From: Ascoidea rubescens DSM 1968
Taxonomy: Eukaryota; Ascomycota; Saccharomycetes; Ascoideales; Ascoideaceae
Length of the DNA: 64,000 nucleotides
Reading direction: 5' to 3'
NCBI RefSeq assembly: GCF_001661345.1
Contig: NW_017962929.1
Location: forward strand, 124,001-188,000
Under the pieces are notes generated by a model that searched no databases, was not told the DNA's origin, and was given only the letters and a program-made list of their open reading frames with translations. Positions 52,140 to 64,000 of the stretch are shown here, one piece after another (the stretch's first letter is position 1; each line of letters begins with the position of its first letter). A program made the position numbers and the translations under genes.

Positions 52140-52759
52140 TAGCGGGCGGAGAAGCAGGGGCAGCAGACATGTAGAGCACAGCGGCGGCACGGGAGATAGG
52201 AAAACATGCACCACAAGAAGCAGCGCACCACAAGAACCCAAAGAGCTGGACAAAACAGACGAAGAAGCGCCAGAAGGGCTGGTCCGCGGCTGACTCAGCC
52301 GTGCCGCGGAGATTATCAAAGAGAGATAGCCGACAGAAGCGCGGGCAAGCGCGGAAAGCAGCGGAGTCCAGCAGTGTGGTGCGGGATCCGAACTGCTGGG
52401 TCGGACTGCTATTCGCTAAGGGGCCGCGCGAAAGCCGTGCTGCTGGACGGCAGTGCCTTAGCGACTGACCAGGGAAGGATAAATACAGTCGCTTTCGCTG
52501 CTTTTGAAAAGAGTACAATATCTCCAATCTGCTATCTCGCCAGTAAACAACTCGTCAGATCCTTCAAACCATCCCAGCTCATATATCTTGTACCTCCCAC
52601 TGTCCTCCAGACTTTACTTCTGCTTCTGCTTCTGCTTCTGCTCCTGCTTCTGCCTCTTTTTCTTTTCCTTTTCTTCCTTGTTCACTTCCTTGCCCTTTCT
52701 ATTCCCTCATCTCAGCAATCCACTTGTTAAGCAGCCCTTCTCTTTTCATTAATGTAATT
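52140..52759. promoter_or_regulatory. Shared divergent promoter of the PTR3-like and STP-like genes
   Basis: A perfect Gcn4 site TGACTCA (52291-52297) is flanked by inverted CGGC/GCCG half sites (52287-52290 and 52298-52301), making a 15-base near-palindrome. CGGC elements resemble those reported in SPS-responsive promoters. The region is GC-rich up to about 52480, followed by a GGATAAATAC TATA-like stretch and a CTTCTG-repeat leader (about 52615-52660). A start-stop ATGTAA (52752-52757) sits just before the STP start. Confidence 0.5.
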
Positions 52760-55978
<3,219 letters not shown>

Positions 55979-56735
55979 TCAAATACCCTTTAAATAAATT
56001 ACCATATACATGTTTTTTTTATATTGAAAAAAATCATTTATTAAAAACGATTATCAAATCCTGAAAGTTATTTAATTCTTTTTTTTTTATTCATCATCAA
56101 TCTTTACAATAAAATTAATTGTTTATAATTCATTAATGGTCTCATTCTTTTTCCTTGGTTTACATCACTGCCGTTTTTCTTTTTTTTTTTGTTCTTGAGG
56201 GGGTTTTACTTCAACTGAAACACTTTTGTTAGTTTTTTTACACTGTACTTTTTATATTTGGTGTTTTTACATAAACTTTTTTATATTCGTTATATTTTTT
56301 TGAAAATCTGTACAGATTTTTGTTTTGAATTATCACTTTTTATTTCAAATAACTTGTTACATAAAGTTGTGATTATTTTTCTTTAATTTTTTTCTTTCTT
56401 TTTCAAAGTTCCAATAATAAATCAATTCAAAGTAACTCATTTTTGTAGATTTAACATGAAATAGTCTCACAGTAGGTTGAAAATAGCTCCAAAGTGCTTT
56501 TAACTTCTTTGTAAACAAACGGCATCACTGAGTATTTTGTTCCAGAAGCGTGAAGGATTAGGGATTTGGTGCCATAGATCACTTATTTGAATATTATTGA
56601 AACTATCTTTCAGGCAGGTTTTTACGTATTTCTAAAATATCATCCAGACTGAACACAAAACACGAGCAAAACTTCTTTAGATTGTTGCTGTAAAACCTGA
56701 TAAACCGTTTGTTGTCACCAAGTGTATATGGCAGG
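55979..56735. other. STP-like gene 3' flank and MTG2 upstream region
   Basis: About 750 bases, mostly T-rich 3' flank. Near the MTG2 start there is a short upstream frame ATG GCA GGA TGA at 56728-56739 overlapping the main ATG. No other gene is seen. Confidence 0.55.
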
Positions 56736-58703
56736 ATGAATCGTAATTTGGGTGTATTTTTAAGAAACAAGAAAGGCAGTTTTGTCACCTCATCAAGACT
56801 AATACAAAGGAGGTATAACATCAATGATATAGTTTGCTATCTTGCTGCGAGAAGAATATCAGACAATTCATTTCGTGGAAATACCAACATAGAGCCTGTT
56901 GATTGGTCGCCCACAGCTACTGAGAATGAAAAATGGCTAAAGACGTTAGATAAGAGCTCCCGAAATTCAAATGATAATTCTATTCCAAATCCTCACAGTC
57001 GTAATGTTGATAGCTTCAACAATTATGAGGAACAAAGATTTGAGGAAAATATTAATCAATTATTAATAAACCATGGGGAATTAACACCAAGAGAACAGAA
57101 AGAAATTGAGGACCAAATTTTATTTCAAGATATTAAAGATATTAAAGATATTAAAGATATTAAAGATATTAAAGATATTAAAGATTATAATGAAAAAAAT
57201 CCTTTTAAAAATGAATCATTTTTTAAAAAAATTGAACCAGACTCAATTAAAGATAATATAAATGAAAACAAGTTTTTAAAAGTGGAACAATCTATTAGGG
57301 ATAAAGAAAATTTTGGGTTGAAATACGAATTTAAAGGAGTAGATGAAAATGGGTTTTTGGACTTAAAGATCCCATTGGATCAATTTAAATCACTAAAAGC
57401 ATCCCCATGGTCGAATCTATCTTATAAACAAAGACCAAAATCGACAACTAGTCAGACATTTCTTGATATGAAATTCGTTCGATTAACAGCAGGCAGTGGT
57501 GGAAATGGAGCGATATCATTTTTTAGAGATGCTGGTAGACCTAATGGACCTCCTGATGGTGGAAATGGTGGAAATGGTGGAAACATCTATGTTCAAGCCA
57601 TTGAAAGTTTGAATTCATTGCATCATTTAAAGAGTACATATGCTGCAAAATCTGGAGTTTCGGGATCAAAACATCAATTGGATGGAGCTAATGGAGAAGA
57701 TATTATTATTACAGTACCTGTTGGTACGATTATAAGATGGATACCTGATATTAAAGAAGTTAAAAAATTACAAAAGGAAGGAGCTAGCACTGAATATTTT
57801 AATATAAAGGGATTTGGGGAGGTTGATGGTGATTTTAATCCAAAATATGTACAACTTTTCAGGGATTCATATGAAATCGGAAAAGGATGGCTATATAAAG
57901 AATATGATGAAGAATATTATCAAGATAAAGATTATTTCACAGAATTGAATAAAAAAGTTCAAAAATATGATAAAGCCACATATACAGAGGAATTAAATAA
58001 TGATATTTTTCCAATTGCAGGACTAGATTTAAATCAACCATCGAAAAAACCATTATTGTTGCTAAAGGGAGGTAAAGGAGGATTGGGTAACATTCATTTT
58101 TTAACCAACTTGATAAGAAACCCTAGATTTTGCAAAGAAGGAAGAGCAGGTCTTTCACAATGTTTTGTGTTTGAATTGAAGCTATTAGCAGATTTAGGGT
58201 TAGTTGGGTTACCGAATGCAGGAAAATCAACACTACTAAGAGCGATATCAAATGCAAGACCTAAAGTTGGAGCTTGGGCATTTACTACACTAGAGCCAAC
58301 AGTTGGAACTATATCATTGGGAATTGATAAGCCATCATTTACTGTTGCTGATATTCCCGGTATAATAGAAGGAGCGTCCACAGAAGGAAAAGGGTTGGGC
58401 TTGGAGTTTTTAAGACATGTGGAAAGATCATCAGGATTGGCATTTGTGATTTCATTAGGTTCTGTTGACCCAATTTCTGATTTAACGTTGTTGATCAAAG
58501 AATTGGGGCCCAAGAGAATGAATAATAAAAGAGTGTTGGTTGTTGCAACCAAAGCAGACTTGAAGGACTCTCAAAACAAATTTGTTCAGTTGAAGAGGTT
58601 TGTTGATGACAATGGCTGGAAAGTGGTGCCCTGCTGTGCGAAAAATAATGAAAACGTCGAGAAAGTAATCCAGCTTATGGGCGAGTGTGCCGACAAACTC
58701 TAG
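56736..58703 (+). CDS. MTG2: Mitochondrial Obg-family GTPase (Mtg2)
   Basis: The first ATG of the frame is at 56736, giving 655 residues; the frame before it starts at a TTG. The basic N terminus (MNRNLGVFLRNKKGSF...RLIQRRY) fits a mitochondrial presequence. A glycine-rich Obg fold shows RLTAGSGGNGAISFFRDAG, PPDGGNGGNGGNIYVQAI and LLKGGKGGLGNIHF. The G domain has the P-loop GLPNAGKST (about 490-498), switch FTTLEPTVGT, DIPGIIEGAS and ATKADLK. Mtg2 is needed for assembly of the mitochondrial large ribosomal subunit. Insertions relative to the family include six Asp-Ile-Lys repeats near residues 131-149 and a 60-residue acidic/Tyr-rich insert inside the Obg fold. Confidence 0.9.
   Translation: MNRNLGVFLRNKKGSFVTSSRLIQRRYNINDIVCYLAARRISDNSFRGNTNIEPVDWSPTATENEKWLKTLDKSSRNSNDNSIPNPHSRNVDSFNNYEEQRFEENINQLLINHGELTPREQKEIEDQILFQDIKDIKDIKDIKDIKDIKDYNEKNPFKNESFFKKIEPDSIKDNINENKFLKVEQSIRDKENFGLKYEFKGVDENGFLDLKIPLDQFKSLKASPWSNLSYKQRPKSTTSQTFLDMKFVRLTAGSGGNGAISFFRDAGRPNGPPDGGNGGNGGNIYVQAIESLNSLHHLKSTYAAKSGVSGSKHQLDGANGEDIIITVPVGTIIRWIPDIKEVKKLQKEGASTEYFNIKGFGEVDGDFNPKYVQLFRDSYEIGKGWLYKEYDEEYYQDKDYFTELNKKVQKYDKATYTEELNNDIFPIAGLDLNQPSKKPLLLLKGGKGGLGNIHFLTNLIRNPRFCKEGRAGLSQCFVFELKLLADLGLVGLPNAGKSTLLRAISNARPKVGAWAFTTLEPTVGTISLGIDKPSFTVADIPGIIEGASTEGKGLGLEFLRHVERSSGLAFVISLGSVDPISDLTLLIKELGPKRMNNKRVLVVATKADLKDSQNKFVQLKRFVDDNGWKVVPCCAKNNENVEKVIQLMGECADKL
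57128..57185. repeat. In-frame 9-bp repeat in MTG2
   Basis: About six copies of GATATTAAA encode consecutive Asp-Ile-Lys triplets between the presequence and the Obg fold. Confidence 0.9.
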
Positions 58704-59218
58704 GTGTGTTACTTCTCTTTCCCTGTACATATATACCGAAAATACAGCAGACGCAGCAGACGCAACACGCACAGCACACACGGTTATTTTGTGGTAACGT
58801 TAGACACGCACTTTGACACGACATCAGAGTGCGTGCTCGTAGCGTTCGTACCGCTTTTGGAGCTCCGTGCGTCACGCTCCGCGGCAGAGGCATTTGCTCT
58901 TTTCCTTCTCCTTCTCCTTCTCCTGCTTTCTCGCTTCTTCTGCTTCTTCCACTTCTTCTGCTTCCTGTTGTTGCTCCTCAACATCTTCCTCTGCTGTCAT
59001 TGCACAATATCTTTTTTCAACACCTGTTTATTGTCTGATTTTCCGCTTAGTAGCTGTTTTTCCTCAGTCATTGCTTGCTACTGCTTTCTTCCTATTCTAG
59101 CTTTACTTTGTTTTGGTCTGCTTTTGGCTTATAAAAAAAGACAGAAAACAGTAATTAATAATTAAAAATTTAAGTAATAAACCATTAAACCATTCAACCA
59201 TCAAGGAATCCAAAACCA
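58704..59218. promoter_or_regulatory. MTG2 3' flank and HSV2 promoter
   Basis: A GC-rich part (about 58740-58990) ends in a C/T-rich stretch of CTTCTC and CTTCTGC words (58903-58980), read in the sense direction of HSV2. An AT-rich leader without an ATG follows up to 59219. Open frames here have no recognisable product. Confidence 0.45.
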
Positions 59219-61033
59219 ATGAATACAAGAACTGCCATTGCAAATATCAAAAAAAGCACCGAACCAAAATTACTATGTGCTTCTTTTAATCAAGATCAAA
59301 ACTGTTTTGCCATAGGCTATGAAAATGGTTTTAGAGTGTATAATACTGACCCAATGGTCCTAAGAGTTAAGAGAAACTTCAACAAATCTAATGGAAAACA
59401 CAAAAATCTTTCTCGTAATAATAGCTCGACATCTGATATTTCCATTAGTAACAGTAAAAATAAACCTAATAATGACAATAACAGCAAAAACTCTAATTAT
59501 ACCACAAATAACATCGACAATAATCCCTCTAATTATAATTCTTCCAATAATAATAACAATTCTTTAAAATCAACCGGTTCAGGTATTGGCAACATAACAA
59601 TGCTACATAGAACCAATTTTTTGGCTTTAGTTGGTGGTGGTAAAAACCCAAAATTTCCAATTAATAAAGTCATCATATATGATGATTTAAAAAAGAAAAA
59701 CTCCTTAATTTTAGAATTCATGAGCCCAATTTTAAATGTCTTTTTATCAAGAATTAGAATCGTTATAGTGGTTGAGACTCATATCTATGTTTATGCTTTT
59801 AGTTCTCCACCGAAAAAGATTGCAAGCTATGAAACCATAGAAAATCCCTTTGGTATTGCCGATTTATCCAATTCTCTATCAACTGTTTCTTCCTCTACTA
59901 ATAACTCCTCTAAAAACAATTCTAATATAAACCATCGCAATAACTCATCTACTTCTATTAGTTCTCATACTAGCTTTGATGAGGGTCTCAATAACAAATC
60001 TAATGAAAATACCAATAATCCTGATATCAATAATAGTGCTAATAAAAAGACTAGCACCAATGACAATAACATAAATAATAATAATCACAACACCAATAAT
60101 AACAATACCAATAACAACACTAATAATAATACCAATAATACCACCTCAAACAGACATCGTTCCTACGCTCCTTCTACAACTGCTAACGAAATTCTTGCAT
60201 TTCCTGGTCGTCAACCAGGTCAGATTCAAATTGTCGATATATCTCCTGTTGGCCAGGAACGAAACTTAATCTCAATTATCAAAGCTCATAAATCAAAAAT
60301 TCGTTGTCTAGCTCTAAATAAATTGGGGACAATGGTAGCTTCGGCTTCGGAAACTGGTACAATCATTAGAATACATTCTACTCAAAATTGTACTTTATTA
60401 TATGAATTTAGAAGAGGTTTGGATAGAGCTATTGTCTATTCAATGAAATTCTCTCCTAATGGTTCAAAATTAGCGGTTATCTCAGATAAACAAACTTTAC
60501 ATATATTTAACATTTTTAATTCGAATTCTTTATCTAAAAGTTCAATTATGGGTAACCATTTCCTAAATAATTCAAATCATAGTCTATCAAGCAATTCGAA
60601 CTCTATAAACGATAATCCAATTTCTTCAAAATCTTTAACCTATAATAGATCTCATATGCTTAAAAATATGCCATTTTTCTCAAGTTACTTTAACTCGACT
60701 TGGAGTTTTGTTTCTTGTCATTTAAATCAGGTTTCAACATCTTCTTCCTCATCCTCATTAAGTACTGATTCAGGTAGAAAGACAAAATTAATCCCAAACA
60801 TTGATAAATATAATGACGGTTTAAACTATAATAATACTATTATTGATAGAGGTGTATTCGGTTGGTCTGGTGAAGATTCTGTTATAATTGTTTGGAAGTT
60901 TAGAGGCAAATGGGAAAAATACGTAATTGTTGAAAAAGAGAAAAAGAAATCCGAGGATCACAAAGATTCTAATATTAGAGAATGGGAGCTTGTTCGAGAA
61001 GGCTGGAGAAGTTTTGGTGATTTGAATGATTAA
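59219..61033 (+). CDS. HSV2: PROPPIN phosphoinositide-binding beta-propeller (Hsv2)
   Basis: 604 residues from the ATG at 59219. The N terminus LLCASFNQDQNCFAIGYENG and FRVYNTDPM is the classic PROPPIN blade 1. NFLALVGGGKNPKFPINKVI and IIYDDLKKKNSLILEFMSPI follow, then IKAHKSKIRCLALNKLGTMV and the PI3P/PI(3,5)P2-binding EFRRGLDRA motif near 396-404. It closes with FGWSGEDSVIIVWKF. These features are closer to Hsv2 than to Atg18 or Atg21. Hsv2 binds PI3P-rich endosomes and takes part in micronucleophagy. Loops are expanded by Asn/Ser-rich inserts (about residues 60-115 and 220-320), lengthening it from about 450 residues. Confidence 0.88.
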   Translation: MNTRTAIANIKKSTEPKLLCASFNQDQNCFAIGYENGFRVYNTDPMVLRVKRNFNKSNGKHKNLSRNNSSTSDISISNSKNKPNNDNNSKNSNYTTNNIDNNPSNYNSSNNNNNSLKSTGSGIGNITMLHRTNFLALVGGGKNPKFPINKVIIYDDLKKKNSLILEFMSPILNVFLSRIRIVIVVETHIYVYAFSSPPKKIASYETIENPFGIADLSNSLSTVSSSTNNSSKNNSNINHRNNSSTSISSHTSFDEGLNNKSNENTNNPDINNSANKKTSTNDNNINNNNHNTNNNNTNNNTNNNTNNTTSNRHRSYAPSTTANEILAFPGRQPGQIQIVDISPVGQERNLISIIKAHKSKIRCLALNKLGTMVASASETGTIIRIHSTQNCTLLYEFRRGLDRAIVYSMKFSPNGSKLAVISDKQTLHIFNIFNSNSLSKSSIMGNHFLNNSNHSLSSNSNSINDNPISSKSLTYNRSHMLKNMPFFSSYFNSTWSFVSCHLNQVSTSSSSSSLSTDSGRKTKLIPNIDKYNDGLNYNNTIIDRGVFGWSGEDSVIIVWKFRGKWEKYVIVEKEKKKSEDHKDSNIREWELVREGWRSFGDLND

Positions 61034-61366
61034 TTAATTATAAACACTCACTATTTTTACAATAATAACAGAGACAAATACTAAACTCCTATAATTTTCT
61101 GTTGTTTTTTTTTAGTTTTCTCTTATCCGGCATTTTCTTATTTGTTTTTTTTACAATTTTTATTTATTTTATTATTTATTATGTTTAATCTTTATTACGA
61201 TTAATTTTTAAGGTTTACATTAACTGGCTTGAAAGGTTTTGTGTGTTTCTTTTTATTATTTGACTCTTAATACATTTTTTTTTTAGTTTTAGTTTTTATT
61301 TCTATTATTTCAAATTAAATTTCTATAAATTAAAGCAATAAGCTATTTAAAATAATGAAGCTGTTA
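61034..61366. other. Convergent 3' intergenic region
   Basis: T/A-rich sequence between the 3' ends of HSV2 and CDC16. It probably holds both polyadenylation regions. No gene is seen. Confidence 0.6.
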
Positions 61367-63839
61367 CTAATCGGTTTCAATATCCATTACATCTTCTTCA
61401 TCACTACTTTGCTCTCCTTGTATTAAACTTTTTGCGAGGGTTTTTGTATCACTATTTTCACTCAAATTATTAATGTCTTCTGGGCTTTTTCCAAATTTTG
61501 TATTAAATCTTTGAGATTTGCTCAAACCTGATAATTTCTTTTCTGTACCTAAGTTTGATGTGGAAATAATTTCTGATTGTTTCCCTTTATATCTTTTTTT
61601 ATACATTAGTGTAGCCTTATTTAGACTTAATAGCTTGGATGTTTTAGAAAAGAAATCATTATTTGAATCAGGATTATCAAAATTAAAAGAAGTATCTAGA
61701 TTATGATTATTTTTCAATCTTTTCGAGTTAGAAAGAAGTGAATTATGAAACATAAATCCTTTTGAGGAAATTCTTTTTGATAATAATGAATCTATTTGAG
61801 AGTTATTGATTGAGCTTTTTGAGTTTTCTTCCAATGCTTTTTTCATTAAATCATTTGCTACCGGATCACTTGGAGCTAGAGCTAAAGCATCATGTAAATT
61901 TTCAATGGCTTTATCTATTTTATTCATTTTTAAACAAACTAAACCAATTGCAGAATAAACGTTTGCATCCTTTGAAGAAATTTTCAAAACTTGATTAAAG
62001 CATTCAAGAGATTTTTCAAATGAGTTTAATCTTCTATAAACATGGCCCAAATTTGCATGAATTGATAACCAAGCTTTTGAATCTGAATTTAAATTTCTTG
62101 AAGCGCTGAATGCTTTCAAAAAATAATATTCAGCTTTTTTAAGATCATTCTTGTGATAATATATTACACCCATTTCATTTAATAGAAGCGGGTCGGTATT
62201 ACAAATTTGATAAGAAGTAGTTAGGTATTCTTCAGCTAGAGTCAAGTTGTTCATTTGGAGATATTGCATTCCAAGAAATAAATTAGGTAGATGAGTGCCT
62301 GGGAATAATCTTGCAGCAGTAGCATAAGCCGATATTGCTTGTTCATGTTCACCTTCAGCGGCAAAAGTATGAGCAAAACCTATCCAAGCCTGACCGAAAT
62401 TCGGGTTCATTATTGAAGCTTTGGAGAAATATTTTCTTGCTTCTGATATTTTATTTATTGAAAGATAATAAATTCCAACAGCTAACCAACTTATTGATAA
62501 AGTTGGTTGATTTTGGGCCAATTTATGAGCCATTGCAAATAGTTTATTTTTTGCGCCTAATTCATGTAAGCAACTTAAATAGTTTGGCATTATTGAAACA
62601 TTATATTCATCATTTTTTAAGATTTTTTCACAAATTTCAAGACATTTTTGAAATTTGCATTGAATGAAAAGTAAATCTGCTCTTGACAATAGTATATCGT
62701 TATTATTGGTTAGATTGTATTCTTCTTTTAATATGCTTTCTGCCTCTTCAAATTTGGGAATATTATAGTGTTTGTTTAGTCTTGTAATGTATAATAATTT
62801 TACTAATTCTTGGTTATCATTTGCATCTTCAAAATCCAAAGTATTTAAAAAGTCCCATTCTTCTTGGGCAGTAAGAAAGTTGTTATGGATTAATTCGTCA
62901 AACGCTTCAAAGCATTTGGCGTCTACTTGAACTGCTTCTTTATAGCATTCCTTTGCTCTATCAAAGTTATTTTGGTTTGCATATATCATGCCTCTAAGGT
63001 AACACATTGAAGCCTCTAGCTTCACACCTCCATCATAGTTTTTGTTATGAACATTGTCTTAGTATATTATAAATTAAAAACAAATTGAAAATGAATTGAA
63101 AATGAATTGAAAATGAATTAGAAATAAATTGTTGTTGTAATGTTATTATGATATTAGTAGCAGGAATCTTATCAGCGGTTAAGAAAGAAAGAAATAAAAA
63201 AAGAAAGAAATAAAAACTTAGAAATATGAAGTTTGGCTTACCTTCTCTTTTAAAAGGATTTGATTCACCTATCACATCCAAAGCATCATCCCATCGATTC
63301 AATTTTGTCAAACATAAACCAGATAGATACCTGCACGCTATGCTCTGTGACAACTCCTTTGTTGATAAGACCTGATAGGCTCTGATATAGTTTCCAGCAG
63401 AATAGTACACTTGAGCTAGCCAAAAGGCGTCGCTTGGATCGTCTGTCAAGGCCAATATTTTGTCGCCAATATACTCAGCAGTCTTATAGTGATGTTGCAT
63501 CAAAGCATCATGTCTCCACAACCTCAATTTGTCGGCCTGGGAAAGAATTGGCTGGCTCAACGAGATTTCTGCGTCAATGGCATCCTCCTGATTGTTATTG
63601 TAGCTATGATGGCTCTTATGGCTACTCATCATGTTCAAGGAGAGATTGGCATGAATTGTGTTGCGATTGTGGTGCTGGTTCGCAAGATTGGAGCTAATCG
63701 GTTTCTGGGACAAGTTGTGTCTGATGGGAGTGGAAAAGATGCTGTTCACCTGGCGGTTTCTGGTGGAGGCAGTGAGCAATGGGGAAATGGCCAACGTCGA
63801 GTCATGTTGGGAGGGAGTGTTGGTGCGAAGTGAGGGCAT
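61367..63839 (-). CDS. CDC16: Anaphase-promoting complex TPR subunit Cdc16, two exons
   Basis: Exon 1 is 63242-63839 (first ATG MPSLRTNTPSQHDS) and ends ESNPFKRE plus one base before a GTAAGC donor. The intron is 63058-63241, with a GCTACTAAT branch site and acceptor ACTAAG. Exon 2 is 61367-63057 and resumes DNVHNKNYDGGVKLEASMCY. The 762-residue protein matches Cdc16 along its TPR array: ILSQADKLRLWRHDALMQHH, NNFDRAKECYKEAVQVDAKC, ISWLAVGIYYLSINKISEAR, FGQAWIGFAHTFAAEGEHEQ and NEMGVIYYHKNDLKKAEYYF. It is a scaffold TPR subunit of APC/C, the ubiquitin ligase for mitotic exit. The C-terminal 140 residues are low-complexity with an acidic end (SSDEEDVMDIETD). Confidence 0.93.
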
Positions 63840-64000
63840 GGTGCTGTTTTGTCTCTTCTGGAGCACTTGTGTTGTATTTGTCTTTGTCTGGTGAAGCTGA
63901 AGAAGCTGAAGAAGAAGCTGAAAAGCAGGTTCCGAGCCAGCATTGTGGACCGCATACTTGAACTGTTATATGCATCTGCCAGCACAGTGGTTTTGGATCA
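63840..64000. promoter_or_regulatory. CDC16 upstream region (window edge)
   Basis: It contains repeated GCTGAAGAA words on the plus strand (about 63893-63925), which read as a CTTCTTCAGC-type pyrimidine-rich leader in the CDC16 direction. The region runs off the right edge. Confidence 0.35.

Noticed and set aside
58704-59165. 153-codon plus-strand frame starting directly after MTG2
   Set aside because: It spans the HSV2 promoter and consists of Leu/Phe/Ser from pyrimidine-rich DNA; no recognisable product.

Overview
The window is nuclear DNA of a budding yeast (Saccharomycotina). Evidence: AT-rich sequence, mostly single-exon genes packed a few hundred bases apart, a few short introns with yeast signals (GTAAGT/GTATGT donors, CTAAC/CTAAT-type branch sites), and fungal genes such as a beta-1,3-glucan synthase, MNN1-family mannosyltransferases and an STP-type transcription factor. 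Asn- and Ser-rich low-complexity inserts are common. I do not name a species. No transposon, LTR element, tRNA, rRNA or CRISPR array was seen.

Layout. 1-883: C-terminal end of an EMP70/TM9 membrane protein running off the left edge, then about 4.6 kb with no convincing gene. 5.5-8.4 kb: two unrecognised coiled-coil genes. 8.7-9.9 kb: ribosomal protein RPL20, whose start codon is split by its intron. 10.6-17.8 kb: three tandem, diverged paralogues of a coiled-coil family I do not recognise. 18.3-23.7 kb: two tandem MNN1-type alpha-1,3-mannosyltransferases. 25.1-29.1 kb: GH17 cell-wall glucanase, QCR10 (complex III, 2-codon first exon), and an FMO-like flavoprotein. 29.7-36.5 kb: ENT3 epsin, a MAPR heme-domain protein with a His-rich tail, a GPI-anchored aspartyl-protease-like protein without its catalytic aspartates, and a small secreted protein. 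37-46.6 kb: SDO1, UTP13 (both ribosome biogenesis) and FKS1. 47.6-56 kb: an MTP18-like mitochondrial protein, then a divergent pair, a PTR3-like gene and an STP1/STP2-like zinc-finger factor. 56.7-63.8 kb: MTG2 (Obg GTPase), HSV2 (PROPPIN) and CDC16 (APC/C).

Themes. Six or seven genes between 18 and 47 kb act at the cell surface or build the wall (two MNN1 types, GH17, dead protease, small secreted protein, FKS1). RPL20, SDO1 and UTP13 serve ribosome production. PTR3-like and STP-like would sit at two steps of the same SPS amino-acid-sensing pathway and share one promoter region holding a perfect Gcn4 site. GC-rich islands recur around gene 5' ends in an otherwise AT-rich background.

Several open frames in the GC-rich islands begin at non-ATG codons or lie antisense to promoters and were left out. 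Starts were moved to the first plausible ATG and four introns were placed by eye (RPL20, QCR10, SDO1, CDC16).
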